The position numbers and the translations under genes are program-made. Of a stretch of 48,414 nucleotides of DNA, positions 7,866-16,642 are shown piece after piece. The notes beneath the pieces are model-generated. The model worked only from the letters and a program-made list of their open reading frames with translations, made no database searches and had not been told where the DNA came from. This DNA comes from Miniimonas arenae (lineage in GTDB: Bacteria; Actinomycetota; Actinomycetes; Actinomycetales; Beutenbergiaceae), in contig NZ_VENP01000023.1 in the NCBI RefSeq assembly GCF_006351005.1, forward strand, positions 1 through 48,414. Reading direction: 5' to 3'. How positions within the stretch are numbered: position 1 is the first letter of the stretch; every line of letters begins with the position of its first letter.

Positions 7866-10271
7866 TCACCCCCCGACGTAGGCCGCCAGGTGCACCCCGG
7901 TGAGCGTCGACCGCGCGGCCACGAGCTCGGCCGGCGGTCCCTCGAAAACGACGCGTCCGCCGTCGTGCCCCGCCCCGGGGCCCAGGTCGATGATCCAGTC
8001 CGCGTGCGCCATCACGGCCTGGTGGTGCTCGATCACGATCACGGAGCGCCCGCCGTCGACGAGGCGGTCCAGCAGCGCGAGCAGCTGCTCGACGTCGGCG
8101 AGGTGCAGGCCGGTCGTGGGCTCGTCGAGGACGAGCACGCCGCCCGTCTCACCCATGTGCGTCGCGAGCTTGAGGCGCTGACGCTCGCCGCCCGAGAGCG
8201 TGGTGAGCGGCTGACCGAGCGTGAGGTATCCCAGGCCGACGTCGGCCAGCCGGGTGAGGATCGCGTGCGCGCTCGGAACACGGGCCTCACCAGCCGCGAA
8301 GTACTGCGCTGCCCCCGTCACCGACATCTCGAAGACGTCGCCGATCGAGCGCCCGCCGAGCTGATAAGACAGGACTGCCGCCTGGAAGCGTCGGCCCTCG
8401 CAGTCCTCGCACGGGCTGGAGACGGTGCCCATCGTGGGCAGGTCGGTGAAGGTGACCCCGGCGCCGTTGCACGTGGGGCACGCACCCTCCGAGTTCGGGC
8501 TGAACAGCGCCGGCTTCACCCCGTTCGACTTCGCGAACGCCTTCCGGACCGGCTCGAGCAGGCCCGTGTAGGTCGCGGGGTTGGAGCGCCGGGAGCCGCG
8601 GATCGCGCCCTGGTCCACCACCACGACGCCCTCGCGCCGCGCGAGCGACCCGTGCACGAGCGAGCTCTTGCCCGACCCCGCGACGCCGGTCACCACGACC
8701 AGCGCGCCGAGCGGGACGTCGACGTCGACGTCGCGCAGGTTGTGCGTGCGCGCACCGCGGATCTCCAGCCGGCCCGACGGCGAGCGCACCTGCGCCTTCA
8801 GCCTCGCCCGGTCGTCGAGGTGCCGCCCGGTCAGCGTGCCGCTGACGCGCAGACCGTCGAGCGTTCCCTGGAACACGACCTCGCCCCCGGCGGACCCCGC
8901 GAGCGGGCCGAGGTCGATCACGTGGTCGGCGATTGCGATCGTCTCCGGCTTGTGCTCGACGACGAGCACCGTGTTGCCCTTGTCGCGCAGCTGGAGCAGC
9001 AGGTCGTTCATGCGCTGCACGTCGTGCGGGTGCAGCCCGATCGAGGGCTCGTCGAAGACGTAGGTCACGTCGGTGAGCGAGGAGCCCAGGTGCCGGATCA
9101 TCTTGGTGCGCTGCGCCTCGCCGCCGGACAGCGTGCCCGCGGCCCGGTCCAGCGAGAGGTAGCCGAGGCCGATCGACACGAACGCGTCGAGCGTGTCCCG
9201 CAGCGACTCCAGCAGGGGCGCGACGTTCGGCGCCTCGAGCGTGCGCACCCAGGCCGCGAGGTCGCTGATCTGCATCGCGCACACGTCGGCGATGCTGCGG
9301 CCGTCGATGAGCGAGGACCGCGCAGTCTCGTTGAGTCGGGTGCCGTGGCAGGCGGGACAGGCCGTGAACGTGACGGCCCGCTCCACGAAGGCGCGGACGT
9401 GCGGCTGCATCGCGTCCACGTCCTTGCTGAGGAACGACTTGCGGATCTGCGGGATGAGGCCGACGTAGGTGAGGTTGATCCCGTCGACCTTGATCTTGGT
9501 GGCCTCGCGGTGGAGGAGGTCGTGCAGCTCGCGCTCGCCGTAGTCGCGCAGCTTCTTGTCGGGGTCGAAGTAGCCGACGCCGCGGTAGATGCGCCCGTAC
9601 CAGCCCTCCATCGAGTAGCCCGGGATCGTGAGCGCGCCCTCGTTGAGCGACCTGTCGGCGTCGAACAGCGCGGTGAGGTCGATGTCGCTCACGCTGCCGC
9701 GACCCTCGCACGGCGCGCACATGCCGCCCTGGATACTGAAGCGGCGCACCTCCTTCACGGTCGTCTCGCCCTTCTCGACCGTGACGGCCCCCTGGCCGGA
9801 GATGCTGGCGACGTTGAAGGAGAACGCGTTCGGGGCCCCGATGTGCGGCTGACCGAGCCGGGAGTACAGGATCCGCAGCAGCGCGTTGACGTCGGTCGCG
9901 GTGCCGAGCGTGGAGCGCGGGTTCGCGCCCATCCGCTCCTGGTCGACGATGATCGCGGTGGTGAGGCCGTCGAGCACGTCGACGTCCGGCCGCGACTGGG
10001 AGGACATGAAGCCCTGCAGGAACGCGGGGTAGGTCTCGTTGATGAGGCGCTGCGACTCCGCGGCGATCGTGTCGAACACGAGCGAGCTCTTGCCCGAGCC
10101 CGAGACCCCGGTGAACACCGTGAGGCGGCGCTTCGGGATCTCGACGTCGACGTTCTTGAGGTTGTTCTCGCGCGCGCCGAGCACGCGGATGGTGTGGTGG
10201 CCGTCGGCGGGGTGCATCGGTGCGGCGGGACGGGTCGGGTTGGCCGCGTCGATCGGGCTCGTGGGGGACAT
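7866..10271 (-). CDS. UvrA-like excinuclease ABC-ATPase paralogue
   Basis: 801 aa twin-ATPase of the UvrA family, shorter than housekeeping UvrA (about 950). Each half has Walker A (GVSGSGKSS near 56 and GVAGSGKSS in the second half) and the signature LSGGE (LSGGEAQR and LSGGERQR). Zinc-finger cysteine pairs are present: CAPC and CPAC in the first half, CPTC...CEDC in the second. The UvrB-binding region seems reduced. Paralogues of this size (UvrA2/DrrC type) are linked to DNA-damaging drug tolerance; the role here is inferred. ATG 10271 is preferred to upstream starts because AGGAG lies eight bases before it. It is a single gene; its 3' end converges on the broken MgtE stub. Confidence 0.9.
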   Translation of the reverse strand: MSPTSPIDAANPTRPAAPMHPADGHHTIRVLGARENNLKNVDVEIPKRRLTVFTGVSGSGKSSLVFDTIAAESQRLINETYPAFLQGFMSSQSRPDVDVLDGLTTAIIVDQERMGANPRSTLGTATDVNALLRILYSRLGQPHIGAPNAFSFNVASISGQGAVTVEKGETTVKEVRRFSIQGGMCAPCEGRGSVSDIDLTALFDADRSLNEGALTIPGYSMEGWYGRIYRGVGYFDPDKKLRDYGERELHDLLHREATKIKVDGINLTYVGLIPQIRKSFLSKDVDAMQPHVRAFVERAVTFTACPACHGTRLNETARSSLIDGRSIADVCAMQISDLAAWVRTLEAPNVAPLLESLRDTLDAFVSIGLGYLSLDRAAGTLSGGEAQRTKMIRHLGSSLTDVTYVFDEPSIGLHPHDVQRMNDLLLQLRDKGNTVLVVEHKPETIAIADHVIDLGPLAGSAGGEVVFQGTLDGLRVSGTLTGRHLDDRARLKAQVRSPSGRLEIRGARTHNLRDVDVDVPLGALVVVTGVAGSGKSSLVHGSLARREGVVVVDQGAIRGSRRSNPATYTGLLEPVRKAFAKSNGVKPALFSPNSEGACPTCNGAGVTFTDLPTMGTVSSPCEDCEGRRFQAAVLSYQLGGRSIGDVFEMSVTGAAQYFAAGEARVPSAHAILTRLADVGLGYLTLGQPLTTLSGGERQRLKLATHMGETGGVLVLDEPTTGLHLADVEQLLALLDRLVDGGRSVIVIEHHQAVMAHADWIIDLGPGAGHDGGRVVFEGPPAELVAARSTLTGVHLAAYVGG

Positions 10272-10360
10272 CGCGCTCTCCTGGTGTCGATCTGGCGCCC
10301 TCGCCGACCGCGCCGGGTGCGGTCCGGCCGAGCGTACGGCGTCGGTGCGACACTGACGCC

Positions 10361-11155
10361 ATGGTGATGCCACCGTTCTCGATCGACGACGGCCGCGCCG
10401 TCGGACCGTCCTACGGCCTGGTCCTGACGCGGGGCGCCCGCGACGCCGTGCTGGAGTCCCTCTCGGTCGCGCGGTTCAGCGGCTGGGTGTCCCCGGCGCC
10501 CACCGGCGAGGAGCCCTGGACCGTCGCGGTCGCCGAGGACCCGCTCGGGCACGTCGCCTCCGAGCGACGGACGCTGTCCGAGCTCGCGCGCGACCTCGCC
10601 CGGGACCTCGCGCCGGGGTCCGGCTCGCCGGACGACGCCTCGCCCGAGCACGTGCCCGACGGCGAGCGCGAGTCCGCCGAGACCCTCGCCCCGGAGGGGG
10701 CGAGCGGTCGGCCCGAGGTGATCTGCGCCGTCGTGCGCGCCGAGACCCTGCTCACGATCGCGGCCTTCGACGGCGAGCAGCAGCTGGTCGACTACCTCTC
10801 CGACGCGCACGCGGCGCGGCCGGGCGACGAGTTCGCGTGGGGGCCGGAGGGCGCGCACGGCGGGCGGGCGCTCGCGCGGCTCAGCGGGCGACCCGACGCC
10901 GGCGAGGACGCGGTCGAGCTGCTGGGGGAGGAGCTCGGAGAGAGCGAGAACGAGTCCGAGCGGATCATGGCGCTCGCGCGGCTGCTCGGCTGGCCGGAGT
11001 GGCTGGTGGCGGTCGTCGGGCTGCCGAAGCGGGTCGCCGGCGGCCCGCCGGTCGAGGACTGGCAGCGCCTGCGGGCGGGTCGGAGCGGCCTGACCGGGCG
11101 GCTCGCGGCGCGGGCGGCGCGCACCGTGCGCCGGCGGGACCTCACGGAGAGCTGA
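10361..11155 (+). CDS. Hypothetical protein
   Basis: 264 aa soluble protein with no motif I recognise. Residues 1-80 (IDDGRAVGPSYGLVLTRGAR...) and 125-265 look folded; the middle (about 85-120) is a low-complexity acidic linker with SPEHVPDGERESAETLAPEG, one instance of the DGE micro-repeat discussed in the findings. The C-terminus is arginine-rich. ATG 10361 is preceded by GACACT at a six-base distance, the usual leaderless spacing. It is divergent from the UvrA-like gene across 89 bases and 128 bases upstream of thymidine kinase, with no evidence of a shared operon. Confidence 0.6.
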   Translation: MVMPPFSIDDGRAVGPSYGLVLTRGARDAVLESLSVARFSGWVSPAPTGEEPWTVAVAEDPLGHVASERRTLSELARDLARDLAPGSGSPDDASPEHVPDGERESAETLAPEGASGRPEVICAVVRAETLLTIAAFDGEQQLVDYLSDAHAARPGDEFAWGPEGAHGGRALARLSGRPDAGEDAVELLGEELGESENESERIMALARLLGWPEWLVAVVGLPKRVAGGPPVEDWQRLRAGRSGLTGRLAARAARTVRRRDLTES

Positions 11156-11163
11156 GGCTCGCC

Positions 11164-11190
11164 GTCGGGCGTCGGGCGTCGGGCGTCGGC
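11164..11190. repeat. Seven-base tandem repeat between genes
   Basis: GTCGGGC is repeated three times (11164-11184) plus a partial copy. It lies eight bases past the stop of the hypothetical gene and about 80 bases before the tdk promoter. It is a short microsatellite of a type prone to slippage; no function is implied. Confidence 0.7.
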
Positions 11191-11271
11191 GATCTCCCTC
11201 GGTGGCTCCCGCACGGACCTCCTCGGCGTCCGGCCACGGCCCGGCGCCGCCGAGGCGGGGCCCGGTCTTCG

Positions 11272-11277
11272 TACACT
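11272..11277 (+). promoter_or_regulatory. Putative -10 box of tdk (leaderless)
   Basis: TACACT is followed by six bases and the GTG start at 11284. There is no Shine-Dalgarno sequence, so the mRNA probably begins at or next to the start codon. This decides the start of tdk. Confidence 0.5.
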
Positions 11278-11283
11278 CGCCCG

Positions 11284-11907
11284 GTGGCGAAGCTCTACTT
11301 CCGGTACGGGGCGATGAACTCCGGCAAGTCCACGGCCCTGCTCCAGGCCGCGTACAACTACGAGGAGCGCGGTCAGCGCGTGCTGCTCGCCAAGCCGGGC
11401 GTGGACACGAAGGGCGCCGACCACATCGAGAGCCGCCTCGGCGTCAGCCGACGGGTCGACCTCGTGGTCCCCGAGGACGCGTCGCTCCGGGCGGAGTTCC
11501 AGCGGGCCGCCGGTCCGCACCCGGTGGCCTGCTTCCTCGTCGACGAGGCCCAGTTCCTCACCGCCGAGCAGGTCGAGGACCTCCTGCGGATCGCGGTGCT
11601 CGATGGCATCCCCGTGATCGCCTACGGCATTCGGACGGACTTCCGCACCGAGGCCTTCCCCGGCTCGCGCCGGCTCCTGGAGATCGCGCACAGCCTCGAG
11701 GAGCTCAAGACCATCTGCCGCTGCGGGCGCAAGGCGCTGTTCAACGGGCGTCTCGTGGACGGACGCTTCGTCTTCGCGGGCAGCCAGGTGGCGATCGACG
11801 CCGGACCCGCGGCCCACGGGGGCGAGGTGACGTACGAGTCGCTGTGCGCCGAGTGCTACCTGCGCGAGTCCGACGGCGTGCTCGCCGCCGCCCCGGCGAA
11901 GGGTTAG
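11284..11907 (+). CDS. tdk: Thymidine kinase
   Basis: 207 aa type II thymidine kinase; phosphorylates thymidine to dTMP with ATP in pyrimidine salvage. The P-loop GAMNSGKST is at 9-17, the Walker B-like VDEAQF near 87-92, and the structural zinc site is formed by CRCGRK and CAEC in the C-terminal half. The nucleoside-binding lasso (FNGRLVDGRFVFAGSQVAI) sits between the cysteine pairs. Length is normal for the family. GTG at 11284 fits both the -10 spacing and the conserved N-terminus VAKLYFRYGAMNSGKS. The next gene starts five bases after the stop and may be co-transcribed. Confidence 0.96.
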   Translation: MAKLYFRYGAMNSGKSTALLQAAYNYEERGQRVLLAKPGVDTKGADHIESRLGVSRRVDLVVPEDASLRAEFQRAAGPHPVACFLVDEAQFLTAEQVEDLLRIAVLDGIPVIAYGIRTDFRTEAFPGSRRLLEIAHSLEELKTICRCGRKALFNGRLVDGRFVFAGSQVAIDAGPAAHGGEVTYESLCAECYLRESDGVLAAAPAKG

Positions 11908-11911
11908 CCCG

Positions 11912-12619
11912 GTGCTGCTGAGCGCGACGATCTACGGCGTCGTGGGGATGAACCTCCTCGCACTGGCGCTGGTGCTGGGCCGCGCGCGCTACTTCCACAC
12001 CGAGCTGTACCGGCCGATGCTGCTCAACATCGGGCTGTCGATCGCACCGGTGCTGGTGCTCGGCCTCGGGCTCCTGCCGGTGCTCGTGATGGTGAGCACG
12101 GGCGCGCCGACCGTGCTCATCGTCTCCCTCGTCGCGCTCGTCCTGCTCGCGTGGCTCCTGCTGCTGCCGAACGCGGGCTACCTCATCACCGAGCTCAACC
12201 TGTCCCACCGTCGCCCGGGCGACGGCGTGCCCGAGTGGTACGACGTCCTCCTCGTCCTCACGCTCGCGATGTCGGGCGTGCTCAACACCGTGGTCAACGT
12301 GTTCCTCGTGGTGCTCGCGTGGGTCGTGTTCCGGTACGACGCGCTCGAGCCGCTGCAGTACGCCGAGGCCCGGCTGGCGATCGCCGGGGTGCTCCTGCTC
12401 GTGGCGTTCGGCATCTACCTCGGGCGCAACCTGCGCCTCAACAGCTGGGACGTGCGCAAGCCGTGGCGCCTCGTGGCGAAGGTGTGGCGGCACCTGCGGG
12501 TGCGCGCGAACCTCGGCAACGCGATCGGGTTCACGCTGATCGCGGCGCTCTTCCTCGGGCTGATGTTCCTCGTGGTGATCGGGCCGATCGTCAGCGCCGT
12601 CATCGCGCTCTCGGGCTGA
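11912..12619 (+). CDS. DUF1361 membrane protein
   Basis: 235 aa protein with about seven hydrophobic helices. LLLPNAGYLITELNLSHR and EWYDVLLVL match the conserved centre of DUF1361 membrane proteins (LPN.PYLITDL ... W.D...). Function of the family is unknown. GTG 11912 lies five bases after the tdk stop, suggesting co-transcription, though the pairing has no obvious metabolic sense. It is convergent with hemA; the hairpin repeat at 12631-12660 separates them. Confidence 0.8.
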   Translation: MLLSATIYGVVGMNLLALALVLGRARYFHTELYRPMLLNIGLSIAPVLVLGLGLLPVLVMVSTGAPTVLIVSLVALVLLAWLLLLPNAGYLITELNLSHRRPGDGVPEWYDVLLVLTLAMSGVLNTVVNVFLVVLAWVVFRYDALEPLQYAEARLAIAGVLLLVAFGIYLGRNLRLNSWDVRKPWRLVAKVWRHLRVRANLGNAIGFTLIAALFLGLMFLVVIGPIVSAVIALSG

Positions 12620-12630
12620 GTCCGTGCGGG

Positions 12631-12660
12631 GTGGACGTGGCGGTCGCGGCGTCCACGTGG
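12631..12660. repeat. Dispersed hairpin repeat, single copy between convergent genes
   Basis: GTGGACG and CGTCCAC flank a short centre (GTGGACGTGG ... GTCCACGTGG). The core is nearly identical to the core of the 62-bp repeats at 38198-38360. Here it sits between the stops of the DUF1361 gene and hemA, where it could end transcription from both sides. Together with the array it defines a REP-like family in this genome. Confidence 0.65.
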
Positions 12661-12688
12661 TGAGCGGCCGGCTGGGCGCACGACGGCC

Positions 12689-14002
12689 TCAGCCGCGCGC
12701 CTGCTCCTCGCCCTCGGACGTGCCCCCGTGCTCGCCGTCGCCCTCGGCAGGCCTCGCGCCGTCGCCGTCGCGCACCGCACCCAGCCCGAACACCGCCTCG
12801 ACGCCCGCCGCGAACGCCCCCAGCTCGCCGTCCGCCGCGAGCTCGCGCGCGCGGATCGACGGCGTGTGCAGCAGCACGCCGACGAGGTGGCGCAGCGCCG
12901 CCTCGGTGCGTGCGGCCTCGTGCTCGTCGTGCGCCCGACGCCGCGCGCGCACGAGCTCGGACTCCAGCAGCTCCTCCACGTGCCGTCGCAGCGCGACGAC
13001 GGCCGGCGCCGCGTCCACGTCCGCGACGTAGCGCACGACGGCGTCGCGCACGTTGGCGAGCTCCTCGCCGTCGCGCTCCACGCCGCCGCCGAGGCCGGGC
13101 ACATCCGCGTGCCGCGCGATGGTGGCCAGGTCCAGCAGCTCGACGCCGGGCAGCTCGCCCACCGCGGGGTCGACGTTGCGCGGCAGGCCCAGGTCGATCA
13201 CGAGCAGCCGGTGAGCCGTGACGTCGCACAGGCCGAGCGCTGTGCGCGACGTGCAGGTGAGGACGAGGTCGGCCTCGGCCACGGCGTCGGCCAGCGCACC
13301 CGCAGCGGGGGTCAGCCCGTGGCGCAGCGCGAACGCCTCGGCCCGGCCGGTGCCCGACCACACCGCGACCCGTCGCGCGCCGCGCTCGCCGAGCGCGCGC
13401 ACGGCGGTGCGGGCGTGCGCCCCCGTCCCGACGAGCAGGACGCGGGTGGCGCGCCAGTCGGCGATCCGGCTCGCCGCGAGGTCAAGCGCGAGGTGGACCA
13501 CGGACGCGTCCGGTTGCGCGGGGGCGTGGCTGCGGCCCTCGCGCGAGGTCCGGATCGCGCGTTGGAACACCTGGTCCAGCGCCGGGGTGGTGGCGCCGAG
13601 TCGGCGCGCCTCGTCGTACGCGCGGGAGACCTGGCCGGTGATCTCGCTCTCGCCCAGGACGAGCGAGTCGAGCCCGGAGGCGACGGCGAAGAGGTGGTGC
13701 ACGGCGTCGCCGTCGGTGCGGGCGCGCACGCCGTGGCCGAGGTCGGGCAGGCCCGAGCGCTGGGCGAGGGCGCGCACGATGTGGGTCGCGGCCTCGTCGG
13801 CGTGCTCCGCGGGGACGTCGAGGTAGGCCTCGAGCCGATTGCACGTGGAGACGACGACGGCGCCGCTCACCTCGTCGCGCGCCAGCGTGCTCTCCACGAG
13901 CTCGCGGCGGGACAGACCCGCGACGGCCGCCGTCGCCCGCTCGAGGACGTCGAACCCCGCCGAGGCATGGGTGAGCGACAGAGCCAGGAGCACGGGCGTC
14001 AT
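12689..14002 (-). CDS. hemA: Glutamyl-tRNA reductase
   Basis: 437 aa enzyme that reduces glutamyl-tRNA(Glu) to glutamate-1-semialdehyde with NADPH, the first committed step of the C5 route to heme. The catalytic cysteine is C54 in VVSTCNRLEAYLDV; HHLFAVASGLDSLVLGE and the Rossmann motif VLLVGTGAHAR are present, followed by the helical dimerisation domain. The C-terminal 25 residues are an acidic, glycine-rich tail containing EGDGEHGGTSEGEE. ATG 14002 gives the standard N-terminus. It is the only heme gene on this strand, divergent from hemE across 211 bases, so both halves of the pathway can be controlled from one intergenic region. Confidence 0.97.
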   Translation of the reverse strand: MTPVLLALSLTHASAGFDVLERATAAVAGLSRRELVESTLARDEVSGAVVVSTCNRLEAYLDVPAEHADEAATHIVRALAQRSGLPDLGHGVRARTDGDAVHHLFAVASGLDSLVLGESEITGQVSRAYDEARRLGATTPALDQVFQRAIRTSREGRSHAPAQPDASVVHLALDLAASRIADWRATRVLLVGTGAHARTAVRALGERGARRVAVWSGTGRAEAFALRHGLTPAAGALADAVAEADLVLTCTSRTALGLCDVTAHRLLVIDLGLPRNVDPAVGELPGVELLDLATIARHADVPGLGGGVERDGEELANVRDAVVRYVADVDAAPAVVALRRHVEELLESELVRARRRAHDEHEAARTEAALRHLVGVLLHTPSIRARELAADGELGAFAAGVEAVFGLGAVRDGDGARPAEGDGEHGGTSEGEEQARG

Positions 14003-14098
14003 GCTACGACCGCTTCGACGGCCGCCCCACCGAGGGTGACCTCACCTGGCGGCGACGTGACGGGGAGCGAACGTGCAGGTCACGGCGATATGACGAGG

Positions 14099-14177
14099 CG
14101 TCAGCACGCCGCCCGCGCCCCCCCGGGTCGCGTGCACGCGGCACCGGCACCCCACGTCACGACAGCCCGTCAGCACG
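14099..14177. repeat. Paired CGTCAGCACG direct repeats in the hemA-hemE intergenic region
   Basis: CGTCAGCACG occurs at 14099-14108 and again at 14168-14177, 69 bases apart, between the divergent starts of hemA and hemE. The spacing is close to an integer number of helical turns, which would suit looping or paired binding of one regulator. No known regulator consensus is matched. Confidence 0.5.
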
Positions 14178-14206
14178 TCCTGACACGCGTCCGGGGAGTG
14201 TCAGGA
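14178..14206. promoter_or_regulatory. Palindrome over the hemE promoter/start region
   Basis: A perfect 9-bp inverted repeat, TCCTGACAC (14178-14186) and GTGTCAGGA (14198-14206), encloses 11 bases and ends seven bases before the GTG of hemE. The right arm covers both the only possible Shine-Dalgarno sequence (AGGA, 14203-14206) and a -10-like CAGGAT (14202-14207) at leaderless spacing. It is either an operator for a repressor or an RNA hairpin hiding the ribosome site. The bound factor is unknown. Confidence 0.55.
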
Positions 14207-14213
14207 TGATCAG

Positions 14214-15302
14214 GTGACCCTGCCTCCCACGCACCCGCTGGTCGACGGCCGCACCAGCGACGCGGCCCTGGTCCGCGCGTACCGAGGCAGCCTGACGCCG
14301 CACGTCCCGGTCTGGTTCATGCGGCAGGCCGGCCGCTCCTTGCCGGAGTACCGCGAGCTGCGCGCTGGCGGGGACATGCTCGCCGCATGCCTCGACCCGG
14401 CAACGGCGAGCGAGATCACGCTGCAGCCGGTGCGTCGCCACGGCGTGGACGCCGCCATCTTCTTCTCCGACATCGTCGTGCCGGTACTGCTCGCCGGCGT
14501 CGACGTGCGCATCGTGCCCGGCCGCGGCCCGGTCCTGGGCACGCCCGTCCGGACGGCGCGTGACATCGCCGACCTGCCCGAGCTGGACCCAGCCGACCTC
14601 GCCCCGGTGCGCGACGCCGTCGAGCGCACCGTCGACGCGCTGGGTGCCACGCCGCTCGTCGCGTTCGCGGGCGCGCCGTTCACGCTCGCGTCCTACCTCG
14701 TGGAGGGCGGGCCGTCCAAGGACCAGCTGCGCGCCCGCGCGCTCGCCGTCGCCGACCCCGACGCGTTCGCGGCGCTGCTCGCCTGGTGCGCCCGCACCTC
14801 CGGCGCGTTCCTGCGCGCCCAGGTCGAGGCCGGTGCCTCGGCGGCGCAGGTCTTCGACTCGTGGGCCGGGTCGCTCTCACGCGAGTCCTGGCGCACCCAG
14901 GTCGCCCGGCACACCGCCCGCACGTTCGCCGCGCTCGACGGCCTGGACGTGCCCACCGTCCACTTCGGCACCGGGACCGGCCCGATCCTCGACCTCCTGC
15001 CGCACTTCGGAGCCGGTGTGGTGGGCGTGGACTGGCGGACCCCGCTGGACGAGGCCGCGCGGGCCGTCCCCGGCTGGCCGCTGCAGGGCAACGTCGACCC
15101 CGCGGTGCTCGGCGCCCCCTGGCCGGTGATCGAGGCTCACGTCCTCGACGTGCTGGAGCGCGGCCGCGCCGCGTCTGCCCACGTGCTCAACCTCGGCCAC
15201 GGCGTGCCGCCCGAGACCGACCCGGAGGTCCTGACCCGGATCGTCCGCCTCGTCCACGAGGTCACGGCCACGGGGGCGAGCACCGGCGAGGACGCGCGAT
15301 GA
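14214..15302 (+). CDS. hemE: Uroporphyrinogen III decarboxylase
   Basis: 362 aa enzyme converting uroporphyrinogen III to coproporphyrinogen III by removing four carboxyl groups, without cofactor. The signature VWFMRQAGRSLPEYRELRA with its substrate-binding arginines lies at about 33-51, and the catalytic aspartate is in IFFSDIVVP. GAPFTLASYLVEGG and HVLNLGHGVPPETDPE near the C-terminus are also typical. GTG 14214 follows the palindrome described above. It is the first gene of the eight-gene rightward heme operon; its stop overlaps the ATG of hemY by four bases. Confidence 0.97.
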   Translation: MTLPPTHPLVDGRTSDAALVRAYRGSLTPHVPVWFMRQAGRSLPEYRELRAGGDMLAACLDPATASEITLQPVRRHGVDAAIFFSDIVVPVLLAGVDVRIVPGRGPVLGTPVRTARDIADLPELDPADLAPVRDAVERTVDALGATPLVAFAGAPFTLASYLVEGGPSKDQLRARALAVADPDAFAALLAWCARTSGAFLRAQVEAGASAAQVFDSWAGSLSRESWRTQVARHTARTFAALDGLDVPTVHFGTGTGPILDLLPHFGAGVVGVDWRTPLDEAARAVPGWPLQGNVDPAVLGAPWPVIEAHVLDVLERGRAASAHVLNLGHGVPPETDPEVLTRIVRLVHEVTATGASTGEDAR

Positions 15303-16642
15303 CCGCAGAGGTCGTCACGGTCGTCGGCGGGGGGATCGCCGGCCTCGTCGTGGCGCGCGACCTCGCCGTGGCCGGTGTGCCGGTCATCCTGCGCGAGGCC
15401 TCGCCGCGCCTGGGCGGGCAGATCGAGCAGGTCGAGCTCGCGGGCCGCCTGCTCGACATTGGTGCCGAGTCGTTCGCCACCCGCGGCGGCACGGTCGCGG
15501 CGCTCCTGGCCGACCTCGGGCTCGACGGCGAGGTCACCCCGCCGCTGGACTCCCCGGCGTGGGTGCACCGCGCCGACGGCACGGCGTGCGCCCTGCCCGC
15601 CACGGCCGTCCTCGGCATCCCGAGTCGGCCGCTCGCGCGCGACGTCGTGCGCGCCATCGGCCCGGTCGCCGCGGTCCGCGCGGCGTGCGACGCCGTCCTC
15701 CCGCGCAGGAGCCGCCGCCTGCCCGACCCCACGCTCGGCGAGGTGGTCCGCGCCCGGATGGGCGACGCCGTCGTGCGCGGTCTGGTCGACCCGGTGGTCC
15801 GCGGGGTGTACTCCACCGGCGCCGACGACCTCGCGCTGGCGACCGCCTCGCCGCCGCTCGCGTCCGCCCTCACCCGCACCCGGCGGCTCGCCGTGGCCGC
15901 TCGTCAGGTGCGCGCGGCCGCCCCAGCCGGCTCGCAGGTCGCCTGCGTGCGGGGTGGCCTGGGCGCGGTCGTGGCCGCGCTCGCCGCCGACGCGCGCGCC
16001 CACGGCGCCGCGCTGCGCACCGACGACCCGGTCACCGCCGGTGAGCTCGCCGAGATCCGCGTGGCCGGTCCCGTGGTCGTGGCCGCCGTGGGCCTCGCCT
16101 CGACCGCGACGACGAGCCGCACGCTCACCGTCGTCGCGGCGGCCGTCGAGGGCCTCACGGGCGCCCCCCGCGGCACCGGCGTGCTCGTCGCGCCGGACGC
16201 GCCCGGGGTCACCGCCCGCGCGCTCACGCACTCCAGCGTCAAGTGGCCCTGGCTCGCGGGCGACGCCGCGCTGGTCCGGCTGTCCTACGACGCCCCGCCC
16301 ACGGACGGCGACGTCGAGCGTGACGTCCGGCTGCTCTCCGGCGCGCCCGAGGCGCGCGTGCTCGCCGTCGTGCGTCGCACGTGGACACGCACGATCGCCG
16401 TGGAGGCGCCACCCGAGCAGGCGCACGACGGCGCCGCTCACCTCGTCGGGGAGGCCTCGGGCCGCACGGGTCTCGCCGCGATCGTGGCTCACGCGCGCAG
16501 CGTCGCCGCGAGCCTCGCCGGCACCACGACGGACACGGCGAGCGGCCCGACGACCGCCACCACGAGCGGCACCACGAGCGGCACCACGTGCGGCACCACA
16601 CCCAGCCTTGTCACCAGTCCCCACCAGGAAGGACGGTCATGA
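15299..16642 (+). CDS. hemY: Coproporphyrinogen III oxidase, HemY/CgoX type
   Basis: 447 aa FAD enzyme. In Gram-positive bacteria with hemQ it oxidises coproporphyrinogen III to coproporphyrin III with oxygen, rather than making protoporphyrin. The FAD-binding motif VVGGGIAGLVVARDL is at 7-21 and LGGQIEQVELAGRLLDIGAESF follows. PVVRGVYSTGADDLAL and KWPWLAGD are family signatures. The last 35 or so residues are a threonine/glycine tail with a 12-bp tandem repeat encoding TTSG, TTSG, TTCG, not needed for the fold. ATG 15299 overlaps the hemE stop, and the stop overlaps the hemQ start. The presence of hemQ and a ferrochelatase with cysteine ligands supports the coproporphyrin-dependent role. Confidence 0.93.
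   Translation: MTAEVVTVVGGGIAGLVVARDLAVAGVPVILREASPRLGGQIEQVELAGRLLDIGAESFATRGGTVAALLADLGLDGEVTPPLDSPAWVHRADGTACALPATAVLGIPSRPLARDVVRAIGPVAAVRAACDAVLPRRSRRLPDPTLGEVVRARMGDAVVRGLVDPVVRGVYSTGADDLALATASPPLASALTRTRRLAVAARQVRAAAPAGSQVACVRGGLGAVVAALAADARAHGAALRTDDPVTAGELAEIRVAGPVVVAAVGLASTATTSRTLTVVAAAVEGLTGAPRGTGVLVAPDAPGVTARALTHSSVKWPWLAGDAALVRLSYDAPPTDGDVERDVRLLSGAPEARVLAVVRRTWTRTIAVEAPPEQAHDGAAHLVGEASGRTGLAAIVAHARSVAASLAGTTTDTASGPTTATTSGTTSGTTCGTTPSLVTSPHQEGRS
16559..16594 (+). repeat. 12-bp tandem repeat in the hemY 3' end
   Basis: ACCACGAGCGGC occurs at 16559-16570 and 16571-16582, then once with a single mismatch at 16583-16594. It encodes TTSG, TTSG, TTCG in the disordered tail of CgoX. 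Copy number may vary between strains without breaking the frame, because the unit is a multiple of three. Confidence 0.85.

Noticed and set aside
7890-10367. An 825-codon open frame on the plus strand opposite the UvrA-like gene
   Set aside because: It is a shadow of the UvrA-like gene: composition is Arg/Val/Glu rich, no known domain, and the minus strand encodes an intact twin ATPase.
15137-16624. Long minus-strand frame opposite hemE/hemY
   Set aside because: Low-complexity, Arg/Gly-rich product typical of antisense frames in GC-rich DNA; the plus strand has well-supported enzymes.
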